Shown: positions 8,409 to 17,296 of the stretch, one piece after another
Position numbering within the stretch: position 1 is the first letter of the stretch
Layout of the letters: the number at the start of each line of letters is the position of its first letter
NCBI GenBank assembly: GCA_963747595.1
Contig: CAVVFO010000002.1
Location: 434,001 to 498,000 of the forward strand
DNA: 64,000 nucleotides
From: Oleiagrimonas sp963747595
GTDB lineage: Bacteria; Pseudomonadota; Gammaproteobacteria; Xanthomonadales; Rhodanobacteraceae
Direction: 5' to 3'
Notes under the pieces: model-generated
What the model saw: the letters and a program-made list of their open reading frames with translations, nothing else
Databases searched by the model: none
What the model was told of the DNA's origin: nothing
Position numbers and translations under genes: made by a program

Positions 8409-9398
8409 TCATGGGCGCACCTCTCCTGTCATGCTCAATAATCGGCGTCGCGCCATCCACAGATTGGACAACGCGAAGAGCGTGACCAGCTGCGCGGTGT
8501 TCTTGGCCAGACCTTTGAAACGCACCTTCTGAAATCCGAACTGGCGCTTGATGACGCGGAACGGGTGTTCGACCTTCGAGCGCACCGCGGCCTTGAGGTA
8601 TTCGGTATGTTTGACCGCATCCTTCAGTTCGCTTTCCGGCATGGCCTTGATGCGCCCACGTTTGGTCGCAATCTGCCACTTCAGCCCGCGCCTGGACAGT
8701 CGTTTTTCGGCGCCGGTGTAGCCGGCGTCGGCGTAGGCCACCTCTTCCTTTCCATGCAGTAGTTTGTCCACTTCCACCACATCGGCCACGTTCGCCGATG
8801 TGCCCGTCACGGTGTGGGTCAGGCCCGACTCCGCATCCACGCCAATGTGCGCCTTCATGCCGAAGTACCACTGGTTGCCCTTGCGGGTTGAATGCATCTC
8901 GGAGTCGCGCTTTCCGGCCTGATTCTTGGTCGAGGATGGCGCATGGATGAGCGTGGCATCGACGATGGTGCCTTGGCGCATCAACAAACCTTTGTCAGTC
9001 AAGTAGCCGTTGACCGTGTCCAGGAGCTTCGATGCCAGATCGTGTGTTTCCAACAGACGACGGAAGTTCAAGATGGTGGTTTCATCCGGAACGCTCGCCC
9101 GTGCCAGCGACAGTCCGGCGAAGCGTCGCAATGGCGCTACTTCGTACAGCGCTTCTTCCATCGCCGGATCGCTATAGCCGAACCAGTTTTGCATCAGATG
9201 CACACGCAACATGGTGGCCAGCGCATACGGGCGTCGGCCGTTGCCGGCTTTGGGATAGACCGGTTCGATCAAGGCCAGAAGCGCATCCCATGGCACTACC
9301 TGCTCCATCTCCTCGAGGAATCGCTCGCGCCGGGTCTTCTTGCGCTTGCCGGCATACTCGGCATCGGAGAAACTGAGCTGTGTCATTGGTTTGGTCAC
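8409..9398 (-). CDS. IS5-family transposase
   Basis: 329-residue DDE transposase. Features of the IS5 group are visible: an N-terminal DUF772 region (MEEALYEVAPLRRFAGL), VPDETTILNFR, the first Asp in GTIVDATLIHAP, the second in VAYADAGYTGAEKR, and the distal Glu in KVEHPFRVIKRQFGF. A terminus-like sequence (complement GGAAACTCTGAACAAG) lies at about 9436-9451, just outside the start codon. A matching left terminus was not found, so the element may be end-truncated. The transposase itself appears complete. Confidence 0.88.
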   Translation of the reverse strand: MTKPMTQLSFSDAEYAGKRKKTRRERFLEEMEQVVPWDALLALIEPVYPKAGNGRRPYALATMLRVHLMQNWFGYSDPAMEEALYEVAPLRRFAGLSLARASVPDETTILNFRRLLETHDLASKLLDTVNGYLTDKGLLMRQGTIVDATLIHAPSSTKNQAGKRDSEMHSTRKGNQWYFGMKAHIGVDAESGLTHTVTGTSANVADVVEVDKLLHGKEEVAYADAGYTGAEKRLSRRGLKWQIATKRGRIKAMPESELKDAVKHTEYLKAAVRSKVEHPFRVIKRQFGFQKVRFKGLAKNTAQLVTLFALSNLWMARRRLLSMTGEVRP

Positions 9399-9456
9399 CT
9401 GCGTTTGGACGGCTAATTGTACGAAATTGGCGGGGACTTGTTCAGAGTTTCCCTAG

Positions 9457-10780
9457 CAGGCTGTTGAAATTCGCCGTTGGTGCGTCTGACTTTGCGAGGA
9501 TCGTTTTACCATAAGGTCTCGCTGGATTTGACGGAGCCATGGGATGCGCGGAGCGGACATTACGCAGGAATCGTTGTTCACGGTGGCGAAGCTGGACGAC
9601 TTCGTACCGACGGATCATCCCTTGCGTGCGGTGCGCACGCTGGTGGATACCGCGCTCAAGCGTATGGACGGCTTGTTCAGCACGCTCTACAGCGACTACG
9701 GCCGCGCCTCGATCGCGCCGGAGAAGCTGATGCGCGCACAGTTGCTGCAGCTGTTCTATTCGATCCGCAGCGAGCGGCTGCTGATGGAGCAGTTGCGCTA
9801 CAACCTGCTGTTTCGCTGGTTTGTCGGCTTGGCTATCGACGATGTGGTGTGGGATCACTCGGTGTTCTCGAAGAACCGCGACCGACTCAACGACAACGCG
9901 GTGGCGAGCGAGTTTTTCCGCGAGGTGGTGCGGCTTGCTGAGCGCCGTGGCCTGATGTCCGAAGAACATTTCTCGGTGGACGGCACGCTGCTGCAGGCAT
10001 GGGCCTCGCACAAGAGTTTCCAGCCCAAGGACGCGCCGCCGCCTGGCCCCGGCGGCACCGGGCCGCGCAACGCACCGCCGGACTTCAAGGGGCAAAAGCG
10101 CAGCAACGACACCCACGCTTCCACCAGCGATCCGGACGCGCGGCTGTACCGCAAGGGCAACACCGGCGCGCAGCTGAGCTATCAGGGTCACCTGCTGATG
10201 GAGAACCGCCACGGCCTGGCGTGCGACGCCCGTCTGAGCCTGGCCACCGGATATGGCGAACGTGAAACGGCGTTGGCGATGATGGGCGATCTCAAAGGAC
10301 GAAGACGGCGCACGCTTGCGGCCGACAAAGGCTACGACACGGCAGACTTCGTGGCCGGATGTCGGAAGCACCGCGTCACACCGCATGTCGCGCAAAACAC
10401 GACCAACCGGCGTAGCGCGATCGATAGCCGCACCACGCGTCACAGTGGCTACGCGGTAAGCATCAAGATCCGTGCGTGGATCGAAACCCACTTCGGCTGG
10501 ATCAAATCCGCTGCCGGCATGCGACAGGTCAAGCAGCGCGGCCATGCACGCGTGCAAGCGCTGTTTCAGATGGCCGTGGCGGCCAGCAACCTGATCCGCT
10601 TGCGCGGCCTGCTGGCGGCGGAGCTCAACGGATGACCCCGACGACAGGGAAGGTGCGTCCGGGCAGCGCGAAAAACGCTGCAAAGCCATACGAAAGCATT
10701 TTGGGGGACGAATATCCCGCACCGAAGACACGACGCAGGATGGGTGATCTCGACGTCTTCATGCGAATTTCAACAGCCTG
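9457..10780 (+). mobile_element. IS5-type element, copy A (1324 bp)
   Basis: Termini are CAGGCTGTTGAAATTCGC and its exact complement. CTAG flanks both ends (9453-9456 and 10781-10784), fitting the YTAR target of IS5-group elements. An identical copy lies in opposite orientation at 12276-13599. Confidence 0.9.
9544..10635 (+). CDS. IS5/IS1182-type transposase (copy A)
   Basis: 363 residues with the DUF772 N-terminal region (IRSERLLMEQLRYNLLFRWF), VWDHSVFSKNRDRL, the catalytic Asp in FSVDGTLLQAWASHKSF, the second in LAADKGYDTADF and the Glu in RAWIETHFGWIKSAAG. A Pro/Gly-rich linker (near residue 165) separates the two parts, as in related elements. Identical in sequence to the product of copy B. 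Confidence 0.9.
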   Translation: MRGADITQESLFTVAKLDDFVPTDHPLRAVRTLVDTALKRMDGLFSTLYSDYGRASIAPEKLMRAQLLQLFYSIRSERLLMEQLRYNLLFRWFVGLAIDDVVWDHSVFSKNRDRLNDNAVASEFFREVVRLAERRGLMSEEHFSVDGTLLQAWASHKSFQPKDAPPPGPGGTGPRNAPPDFKGQKRSNDTHASTSDPDARLYRKGNTGAQLSYQGHLLMENRHGLACDARLSLATGYGERETALAMMGDLKGRRRRTLAADKGYDTADFVAGCRKHRVTPHVAQNTTNRRSAIDSRTTRHSGYAVSIKIRAWIETHFGWIKSAAGMRQVKQRGHARVQALFQMAVAASNLIRLRGLLAAELNG

Positions 10781-10784
10781 CTAG

Positions 10785-11569
10785 GGATCGCACCCACGCA
10801 CTGGCAGAAGAGCCGTTTTCCCGCGACCTATCATTCAAGGATCGAGGTCATTCACGATGGCGTGGATACGCGTGCTGTGCGGCCAGATCCGGAGGCATGG
10901 ATTGCCATCCCCAACAAAAAGGTCAAGCTCACACGCGACGACGAGGTCATCACCTACATCAGTCGCAACCTGGAGCCCTATCGTGGATTTCATGTGTTCA
11001 TGCGGGCTTTGCCAGCACTGTTGAAGGCGCGCCCAAACGCCCATGTGGTGATCGTGGGTGGAGACGGAGTGTCTTACGGCAAGCGGCTGGCCACCGGCAC
11101 CTATCGCGAAAAGTATGGTGCGGAACTGGGCAGCGCCATCGACACCAGCCGGGTACATTTTGTGGGCAAGCTGCCCTACGGCACATTTCTACGCTGCCTG
11201 CAGGTCTCGACCGCGCATGTCTATCTCACCTACCCGTTCGTTCTTTCCTGGTCGATGATGGAAGCGATGGCATGCGGGTGCGCGATCGTGGGATCGCGCA
11301 CCCCTCCCGTGGAGGAGGTCATTGAGCATGAGACGAACGGTCTACTGGTGGACTTCTTCTCACCGGCGCAATTGGTCGATGCGGTGACGCGCATCTGCGA
11401 AGATCCCACGCGGATGCGCGCCATGCGTGAGCAAGCGCGCCGGACGGTTCAGGAGCGCTACGATCTGCATGCGATCTGTCTGCCGCAGCAGGTGCGTTTG
11501 CTCGAAGGACACGGTGCATGTGCGCCCATCGGATCAACACCGGTAAAGTCCACGTCTGCGTGCTCATGA
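10785..11569 (+). pseudogene. Glycosyltransferase family 4, C-terminal fragment
   Basis: The frame is open from the IS end at 10785: TPTHWQ-like THWQKSRFPATYHSRIEVIH, then GVDT, EPYRGFHVFMRALP, VVIVGGDGVSYG, VHFVGKLPYG and SWSMMEAMACGCAIVGSRTPPVEEVI. These are the nucleotide-sugar-binding Rossmann half of GT4 enzymes (about 260 residues here against about 400 normally). The N-terminal acceptor half is missing at the IS junction and was not seen elsewhere. It is orphan cargo trapped between the two inverted IS copies and is unlikely to function. Confidence 0.75.
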
Positions 11570-11623
11570 TCGAGCCGCGCCCTGAACGAGCGGCACCGAC
11601 AAACGAAAGCGATTTTGGAGCGT

Positions 11624-12271
11624 TCACGGCGTCTCTCCTGGCGGCTCTGAGGGATGGGATCGCGCATGCGTGGTACTGGCATGGCGTGCATCATCTTCGG
11701 CATGCAGGTAGATCGAGGTTGTCGCAATGGAGCTGTGACGCAGATTGTGTTGGATATGGTGCAACGGAGTGCCCGCTTCCGCCTGATGCGTCGCAGCAGT
11801 GTGCCGCAACCAATGCGGCGAGGCACGTCGAAGCCGAGCCGCGTGTGCCGGTGCTGTCGCCTGCCACGAGGCCGCGACCCGGATAAAGGCATCCTTGACC
11901 ACCACGTACACGGCCGTGGGTGTCAACGGTGACTCCCGTCCGGCAATCCCCAAAATCACGGGACGCGTGCCTTGGCTGGCCGGCGCGGTTGGGAGCCTAA
12001 GGAACGCTCGATAGCGCGCAAACGCTGCCATCAGGGGTTCGCTCAGCGGCACCTGGCCTTCGCTGCCTCCTTTCCCGGTCACGCGCAGCCACCACTGTCC
12101 GCGCAGCTGCACGATATCGCCTTCACTCGCCTGGGCGGCTTCCGCAACGCGCAAGGCGGTTTCATACAGAAAACGCATGACGAGGCGGGCGCGCTCATAG
12201 CGTTGTCGTTCGCGCGACGTGCGTTGTGGCCACGCATCAATGGCAGCGAGTGTCGCCTGGGTCCTTACCCC
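11624..12271 (-). pseudogene. tnpS: TnpS tyrosine recombinase, C-terminal part
   Basis: Encodes the catalytic half of a tyrosine recombinase: first Arg in FLYETALRVAEAAQA, the HxxR box in PHWLRHTAATHQAEA and the nucleophilic Tyr in SIATTSIYLHAE. The coding sequence enters from the IS copy at 12272. The N-terminal half is at 14781-15354 on the same strand, separated by an IS5-type copy and an IS407-group element. Together they make a recombinase of about 400 residues. In TnpS/TnpT transposons this enzyme resolves cointegrates, so the break should block resolution. Confidence 0.8.
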
Positions 12272-12275
12272 CTAG

Positions 12276-13599
12276 CAGGCTGTTGAAATTCGCATGAAGA
12301 CGTCGAGATCACCCATCCTGCGTCGTGTCTTCGGTGCGGGATATTCGTCCCCCAAAATGCTTTCGTATGGCTTTGCAGCGTTTTTCGCGCTGCCCGGACG
12401 CACCTTCCCTGTCGTCGGGGTCATCCGTTGAGCTCCGCCGCCAGCAGGCCGCGCAAGCGGATCAGGTTGCTGGCCGCCACGGCCATCTGAAACAGCGCTT
12501 GCACGCGTGCATGGCCGCGCTGCTTGACCTGTCGCATGCCGGCAGCGGATTTGATCCAGCCGAAGTGGGTTTCGATCCACGCACGGATCTTGATGCTTAC
12601 CGCGTAGCCACTGTGACGCGTGGTGCGGCTATCGATCGCGCTACGCCGGTTGGTCGTGTTTTGCGCGACATGCGGTGTGACGCGGTGCTTCCGACATCCG
12701 GCCACGAAGTCTGCCGTGTCGTAGCCTTTGTCGGCCGCAAGCGTGCGCCGTCTTCGTCCTTTGAGATCGCCCATCATCGCCAACGCCGTTTCACGTTCGC
12801 CATATCCGGTGGCCAGGCTCAGACGGGCGTCGCACGCCAGGCCGTGGCGGTTCTCCATCAGCAGGTGACCCTGATAGCTCAGCTGCGCGCCGGTGTTGCC
12901 CTTGCGGTACAGCCGCGCGTCCGGATCGCTGGTGGAAGCGTGGGTGTCGTTGCTGCGCTTTTGCCCCTTGAAGTCCGGCGGTGCGTTGCGCGGCCCGGTG
13001 CCGCCGGGGCCAGGCGGCGGCGCGTCCTTGGGCTGGAAACTCTTGTGCGAGGCCCATGCCTGCAGCAGCGTGCCGTCCACCGAGAAATGTTCTTCGGACA
13101 TCAGGCCACGGCGCTCAGCAAGCCGCACCACCTCGCGGAAAAACTCGCTCGCCACCGCGTTGTCGTTGAGTCGGTCGCGGTTCTTCGAGAACACCGAGTG
13201 ATCCCACACCACATCGTCGATAGCCAAGCCGACAAACCAGCGAAACAGCAGGTTGTAGCGCAACTGCTCCATCAGCAGCCGCTCGCTGCGGATCGAATAG
13301 AACAGCTGCAGCAACTGTGCGCGCATCAGCTTCTCCGGCGCGATCGAGGCGCGGCCGTAGTCGCTGTAGAGCGTGCTGAACAAGCCGTCCATACGCTTGA
13401 GCGCGGTATCCACCAGCGTGCGCACCGCACGCAAGGGATGATCCGTCGGTACGAAGTCGTCCAGCTTCGCCACCGTGAACAACGATTCCTGCGTAATGTC
13501 CGCTCCGCGCATCCCATGGCTCCGTCAAATCCAGCGAGACCTTATGGTAAAACGATCCTCGCAAAGTCAGACGCACCAACGGCGAATTTCAACAGCCTG
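12276..13599 (-). mobile_element. IS5-type element, copy B (1324 bp, inverted)
   Basis: Same length and termini as copy A (9457-10780) but opposite orientation, again flanked by CTAG (12272-12275 and 13600-13603). It sits in the tnpS reading frame region, next to the IS407-group element. Confidence 0.9.
12421..13512 (-). CDS. IS5/IS1182-type transposase (copy B)
   Basis: 363 residues, identical in sequence to the product of 9544-10635, with the same DDE motifs. Identity between two long copies points to recent transposition, or to homogenisation by recombination between the inverted copies. Confidence 0.9.
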   Translation of the reverse strand: MRGADITQESLFTVAKLDDFVPTDHPLRAVRTLVDTALKRMDGLFSTLYSDYGRASIAPEKLMRAQLLQLFYSIRSERLLMEQLRYNLLFRWFVGLAIDDVVWDHSVFSKNRDRLNDNAVASEFFREVVRLAERRGLMSEEHFSVDGTLLQAWASHKSFQPKDAPPPGPGGTGPRNAPPDFKGQKRSNDTHASTSDPDARLYRKGNTGAQLSYQGHLLMENRHGLACDARLSLATGYGERETALAMMGDLKGRRRRTLAADKGYDTADFVAGCRKHRVTPHVAQNTTNRRSAIDSRTTRHSGYAVSIKIRAWIETHFGWIKSAAGMRQVKQRGHARVQALFQMAVAASNLIRLRGLLAAELNG

Positions 13600-13650
13600 C
13601 TAGAGTGATACCAGCGAAAAGTAGAGACTATCCGAAACGGAGAGATCTCG

Positions 13651-13917
13651 ATGCGCAAATCAAAGTTCACTGAAAGCCAGATTGCAGGGATCCTGCAGGA
13701 AGCCGAGGCCGGTGTAGCCGTCACAGAGGTGGCACGCAAGCACGGGATCAGCGCGGCCACGTTCTACCAGTGGCGCTCCAAGTACGGCGGCATGGCCGTG
13801 TCAGACATGCAACGGCTGCGTGAACTGGAACAGGAGAACGCCCGCCTGAAGCGGATGTATGCAGATCTGAGCCTGGATCACTCCGTGCTGAAGGAAGCAC
13901 TCACAAAAAAATTCTGA
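13651..13917 (+). CDS. IS407-group transposase OrfA
   Basis: 88 residues: HTH of the transposase_8 type (ESQIAGILQEAEAGVAVTEV, then KHGISAATFYQWRSKYGG) and a leucine-rich tail. Near its end an A7 run (13905-13911) precedes the stop and is a likely slippery site for the -1 frameshift that makes the OrfAB transposase. Confidence 0.9.
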   Translation: MRKSKFTESQIAGILQEAEAGVAVTEVARKHGISAATFYQWRSKYGGMAVSDMQRLRELEQENARLKRMYADLSLDHSVLKEALTKKF

Positions 13918-13922
13918 CGCCC

Positions 13923-14768
13923 ATGCAACGCCGTGATGCGGTGGCGTGGGCGATGCAGGATCGGCAACTGAGCCAGCGACGGGCGTGTCGCGTGATGAAG
14001 CAACCCCGCGGGACCCAGCGCCGCGTATTGCGTGGCCGAACGCGAGACGATGGCGTGGAATCACGCTTGGTCGAGCTGACCAACACGCACAGTGCCTGGG
14101 GCTGTCCGCAACTGGACCGGCAGTTGCGCCGTGAAGGGCACTGCATCAACCACAAACGGACGCAACGCTTGTATCGCCTTCATGGCTTGTCCCTGCGCAG
14201 GCGACGTCGGCGGCGATTGCCTGAGCGCGTGCAGCAGCCGTTGTTGCAGCAGTTGCACCCCAACCAGGTCTGGTCGATGGACTTCATGAGCGACACGCTC
14301 ACCAACCGCCGTGCGTACCGCACGTTCAACATCATCGATGATTGCGCGCGCGATGTCCTGGCGATCGAGATCGACTTCAGCCTGACCGGCGAGCGCGTGG
14401 TGCGTGTGCTGCAACAGCTATGCGAGTGGCATGGAACACCCGATGCCATGCGCAGTGACAATGGTCCTGAATTTCGCAGTCACGTCGTGCAGGCGTGGGC
14501 CAGGAGCAACGGCATTGAATGGCAATTCACCCAACCTGGATGCCCCGCACAGAACGCCTACATCGAGCGGTTCAACGGCACGTTTCGTGTCGAAGTGCTC
14601 GATGCCTATCAGTTTGAAACACTCGAGCATGCCCGGGCCATCACTGCGCACTGGATCCCGATCTACAACGAGCAACGCACCCATAGCGCCATCGGTCATC
14701 TGCCACCGATGGAGTTCAAGCAGCAACGGCAGCAGTCAAAGTCTCTATTTTTAAATGGTACCGGTTGA
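13923..14768 (+). CDS. IS407-group transposase OrfB (DDE)
   Basis: 281 residues with an N-terminal HTH_21 region and an rve integrase core: Asp in WSMDFMSDTL, Asp in MRSDNGPEFRS and Glu in NAYIERFNGTFRVEVLD. It is probably translated mainly as a frameshift fusion with OrfA. The reading frame is intact, so the element may be active. Confidence 0.9.
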   Translation: MQRRDAVAWAMQDRQLSQRRACRVMKQPRGTQRRVLRGRTRDDGVESRLVELTNTHSAWGCPQLDRQLRREGHCINHKRTQRLYRLHGLSLRRRRRRRLPERVQQPLLQQLHPNQVWSMDFMSDTLTNRRAYRTFNIIDDCARDVLAIEIDFSLTGERVVRVLQQLCEWHGTPDAMRSDNGPEFRSHVVQAWARSNGIEWQFTQPGCPAQNAYIERFNGTFRVEVLDAYQFETLEHARAITAHWIPIYNEQRTHSAIGHLPPMEFKQQRQQSKSLFLNGTG

Positions 14769-14780
14769 GGGGTATTGACC

Positions 14781-15354
14781 CCTGCCACAGGCTGCGGTCC
14801 AGGAACCGCTCGACGCTCCGTCGCTGACGCCGGTGTGCACGGCGCCGCGGCTGCAGCGCGAAGGGGCTGCCGGCCAGATAACCGGCGCGGACCAGGTAAT
14901 TGAAGAGGCCCGCAAGGATGCCCAGCGCCTGACGCCGGCTTCGCGCGGATAACGGTCCGGCGAATAGGCGTCGGTGTGCACCACGCCGTGCCAACGCGTC
15001 ATCACACCACGTGGGCAGCGGAGCGGCCAGGAAGGCGTCGTAGGCCAGGACATCTTCGCGCGTCAGGCTGGACACCGCCTTGCCGCGCACCTGCGTCGCC
15101 CAGAGCAGCAACCGCTCGGCTTCCTTGCGGTAGCTGCGAAAGGTGTGCGGTGAGCCATGGTATTCGGCCAGCCACAGCCCGATAGCCGCCACGTCGTCGT
15201 TGGCGGTGATCTGGCGAGGGGCGCCGGCCGGTGCCCGATTGGTGCCAGAAACGCCCGACAAGGCGGCCGGGAGGGTTTGAGGTACGGCAGTACTCAGGAC
15301 GAGGTCGCTCACGGCTTTCGCATGTCGCAGCAGGGTCCAGTTCGAAGCGTACAC
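14781..15354 (-). pseudogene. tnpS: TnpS tyrosine recombinase, N-terminal part
   Basis: About 190 residues from a GTG start. They include the SAM-like core-binding domain (LAEYHGSPHTFRSYRKEAER, SSLTREDVLAYDAFL and RRQALGILAGLFNYLVRAGY). The coding ends at LDRSLWQ where the IS407-group element begins, and continues at 12265 as ATLAAIDAWPQRTS. It is divergent from tnpT with a short regulatory gap, the usual arrangement of the Tn4651/TnXax1 group. A 191-residue N-terminal fragment cannot recombine DNA. Confidence 0.8.
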
Positions 15355-15482
15355 CAGAACGTTTTTTGATTATGGGAGTTATCGTAAATTTCTTGGATCA
15401 AGCATTATGTATATAACGTTATACTGTGATATACACATGGCGATGTCGTTCAAAACGACCGTTCCAGCGTTCGGAATCCGCC
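15355..15482. promoter_or_regulatory. Presumed tnpS-tnpT resolution site (rst) and divergent promoter
   Basis: 128-bp AT-rich gap between divergent tnpS and tnpT. It contains the perfect palindrome TATAACGTTATA (15412-15423) within a larger set of TGTATAT...ATATACA arms up to about 15435. In Tn4651-type transposons the site where TnpS exchanges strands and TnpT binds lies exactly here. The assignment is by position and palindrome, not by matching a known sequence. Confidence 0.65.
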
Positions 15483-16472
15483 ATGAGCCGTGTCAGTGAT
15501 ACCCGCCAACGCACCCGTGATGCCGCGGCCCAATTGGTCGCCGGCGGCAAGCGACCGCACGCCATCACGGTTGACTTGGTGTATGCCACGATCCAGCAAG
15601 GCAGCCGCACCACGATCAACGATGAGTTGAAACAGTGGAAAGAGCAACGCATCAAGGCCGATGCGCTGGAGGCTGACCTCCCGCCCACGGTGGCTGATGC
15701 GATGCGCTCGTTGTGGGTGACGGCGGTGGAGCACGGCGAGCAGGTCTTCGGCGATCAACGCCAGACCCTTGAGTCTGAGTTGGCGGCGCAGCACCAAGCG
15801 CTCGATGCTGCGATCACGGCACGTGATGCCGCGCTCGCCGACACACAGCGGTTGCGGCACGAGGTCACGCGGCTGCGTGCGCACGGCGACCAAGTGCAGC
15901 AGCAATGCGTTCGCGAGACCGACGCCAAGCGCCATGCGCTCAGTCAGGTCCATGCGCTGCAGCTGGACGTCGCGGCCGTACGCGCCGAGATGGCGAAACA
16001 GTTGGAGGCGGCACAGCATACTCAGAACCGTCTGAGCACGGAGTTTCAGGCCTCCATCGCAGCACGGGATGCGGCCTTCCAGGCCGAGCGCGATAAAGCC
16101 AACGAACGCGTGGACGCCGCTCAGACTCGCATGTTGCAAGAAACGGATGCGGCCCGCGAAGGCCAACGGCATGCCGAGAAGCAGCTGCTCAAAGCCCGCA
16201 AGCGCAGTGAAGAGCAACAAACCCGCCTCACGGAGTTCCGCCTGGACGTTGCCCGGCAACGACGCACACTGACCGAAAGTGAGGCGCGTTTGGTGGCGCT
16301 GGACCAAGTCACCGCCAAACGCGATCAGTTGGCCCTTGAGCTGGCCACCGCGCGAGGGCATATGGCCGGCATGGAATCAGCGGTTCAGTCGGCCGAAGCC
16401 CGCGCCGTTGCGGCGGAAACCCAATTGGCCAAGGCACGGCCCGCCGCCCGTAAACGACGTCGCAGCGAATGA
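15483..16472 (+). CDS. tnpT: TnpT-type cointegrate resolution accessory protein (KfrA_N, coiled coil)
   Basis: 329 residues, close to the 332 of Tn4651 TnpT. The N-terminal 90 residues (ARG/GGKRPHAITVDLVYATIQQG and TTINDELKQWKEQR) match the KfrA N-terminal DNA-binding domain. Residues about 95-320 form a long, Ala/Gln/Glu-rich coiled coil, followed by a basic tail (KARPAARKRRRSE). In related transposons TnpT binds the resolution site and assists TnpS. The ATG at 15483 was chosen because it begins the domain; a GTG at 15426 would overlap the palindromic site. A plasmid KfrA is the alternative reading, but the divergent recombinase and terminal repeats favour TnpT. Confidence 0.8.
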   Translation: MSRVSDTRQRTRDAAAQLVAGGKRPHAITVDLVYATIQQGSRTTINDELKQWKEQRIKADALEADLPPTVADAMRSLWVTAVEHGEQVFGDQRQTLESELAAQHQALDAAITARDAALADTQRLRHEVTRLRAHGDQVQQQCVRETDAKRHALSQVHALQLDVAAVRAEMAKQLEAAQHTQNRLSTEFQASIAARDAAFQAERDKANERVDAAQTRMLQETDAAREGQRHAEKQLLKARKRSEEQQTRLTEFRLDVARQRRTLTESEARLVALDQVTAKRDQLALELATARGHMAGMESAVQSAEARAVAAETQLAKARPAARKRRRSE

Positions 16473-16490
16473 CATACGCGACAATTGCAT

Positions 16491-16508
16491 AACTCACCGA
16501 TGTGAGTT
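16491..16508 (+). promoter_or_regulatory. Small palindrome upstream of the passenger gene
   Basis: AACTCAC and GTGAGTT separated by CGAT form a perfect 7-bp dyad ending 18 bases before the ATG at 16527. It could be an operator or an RNA hairpin near the ribosome-binding site. Confidence 0.35.
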
Positions 16509-16526
16509 GATGACCCGGGAGATGCC

Positions 16527-17069
16527 ATGAAACATGCAGATTTTCATATCGACCTGGTGTTCCTCGCCAGCGCCGGTTTTCGGTGGCGTTGTACCGATGT
16601 CGGCACGCGCACCATTGTGGCCATCCATCTCGACCGCGACGATGCGTCTTGGTATCAAGGGCCACCGTATATCGCCAAGGAAGTCGTGTTCGACGAACGG
16701 GAAATCGAGCGCTGTCATCTGACCGAGACGGAGGCCATCACAGCAGCGGTCCGCGAGCATGAGACCAGCGGACATCCGGGCTATCCCGCAGATGCCGTCA
16801 CGCGGATGATGGACATGCGGCATGCTCAACATTACCCGCACGACGGCGTCTTGCGCTTCGATCGATGCCGGGCGGATGGCGAGATTCTCCATCCCTTTGC
16901 AGGCCGCAAGGAGGAGAAGGGTTGGGTGGTCGATCTGTATCTGCCGTTCCAGAACACCTACGCCGCCATGGCGGAGCGCGATTTCATCGCATTGCGCAGG
17001 GCATCGCGTCAGGACGTCCACGCACGGGCTGAATCAGCGTCATGTCCGAGGTCGGGCTTGAGCGACTGA
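16527..17069 (+). CDS. Conserved hypothetical protein, paralogue of the interrupted gene
   Basis: 180 residues, ATG preceded by CGGGAG. No known domain. Blocks shared with the split gene are SAGFRWRCTDVGTRTI, WYQGPPYIAKEVVFDE, CHLT, HPGYP, AVTRM, GVLRFDRC, GEILHPFAGR and FIAL; I judge about two-thirds identity by eye. Conserved Trp, Cys, Tyr and acidic residues suggest a folded soluble enzyme or binding protein. It is encoded about 220 bp from the right transposon end, downstream of tnpT, where passenger genes of this group often lie. Function unknown. Confidence 0.7.
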   Translation: MKHADFHIDLVFLASAGFRWRCTDVGTRTIVAIHLDRDDASWYQGPPYIAKEVVFDEREIERCHLTETEAITAAVREHETSGHPGYPADAVTRMMDMRHAQHYPHDGVLRFDRCRADGEILHPFAGRKEEKGWVVDLYLPFQNTYAAMAERDFIALRRASRQDVHARAESASCPRSGLSD

Positions 17070-17254
17070 TCGGACAACCCCACCGAGGATCGCCGTGCGG
17101 ATGTACGAGGGAGCAGCGGCGGGGCTGGCCGCAGAATCGCGCGCTGCTACTTTGTGGGCTGACCAAGGGTCAACGGCGCAGTTTCGTAGCAAATGAAGCG
17201 AATTGGAACGAAAAAATCAGCATAATTTCTATATTTTTCTATAGGTTAGAAGCT

Positions 17255-17291
17255 AGATGGCACCGTACCGTAGCTTCCCTGTCGCCACCCC
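17255..17291 (-). repeat. Tn3-family right terminal inverted repeat
   Basis: Reverse complement begins GGGGTGGCGACAGGG and ends GGTGCCATCT, matching 2757-2793 except at three positions. Confidence 0.9.
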
Positions 17292-17296
17292 TAATA
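17292..17296. repeat. Target-site duplication TAATA (right copy)
   Basis: Identical to 2752-2756 and immediately outside the terminal CCCC. Confidence 0.9.

Larger units (their letters stand above)
13604..14768 (+). mobile_element. IS3-family element, IS407 group
   Basis: Contains orfA (13651) and orfB (13923). The two ends share an imperfect inverted repeat (TACCAGCGAAAAGTAGAGACT against TACCATTTAAAAATAGAGACT) close to 13608 and 14760. Exact termini and target duplication are not resolvable by eye. It interrupts tnpS, together with the adjacent IS5-type copy. Confidence 0.75.
2757..17291. mobile_element. Tn3-family transposon (TnpS/TnpT subgroup), 14,535 bp, decayed
   Basis: Bounded by 37-bp terminal inverted repeats beginning GGGG (34 of 37 positions match by eye) and flanked by the perfect duplication TAATA. 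It carries a tnpA fragment next to the left end, a divergent tnpS/tnpT cointegrate-resolution pair and a passenger gene near the right end. The interior is loaded with IS elements. tnpA is reduced to its first 60-odd codons and tnpS is broken, so the element should not move unaided. The intact duplication and restorable target gene show it has stayed put since insertion. The TnpS/TnpT assignment draws on knowledge of Tn4651 and TnXax1. Confidence 0.88.

Noticed and set aside
9442..10731. Minus-strand open frame across the IS5-type copy A (and its mirror on copy B)
   Set aside because: Antisense to the intact DDE transposase; repeated only because the IS is duplicated.
17193..17225. ATGAAGCGAA near the right transposon end resembling the tnpA start at 2883
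   Set aside because: The reading frame stops after about ten codons and points toward the terminus; the likeness is short and probably chance.
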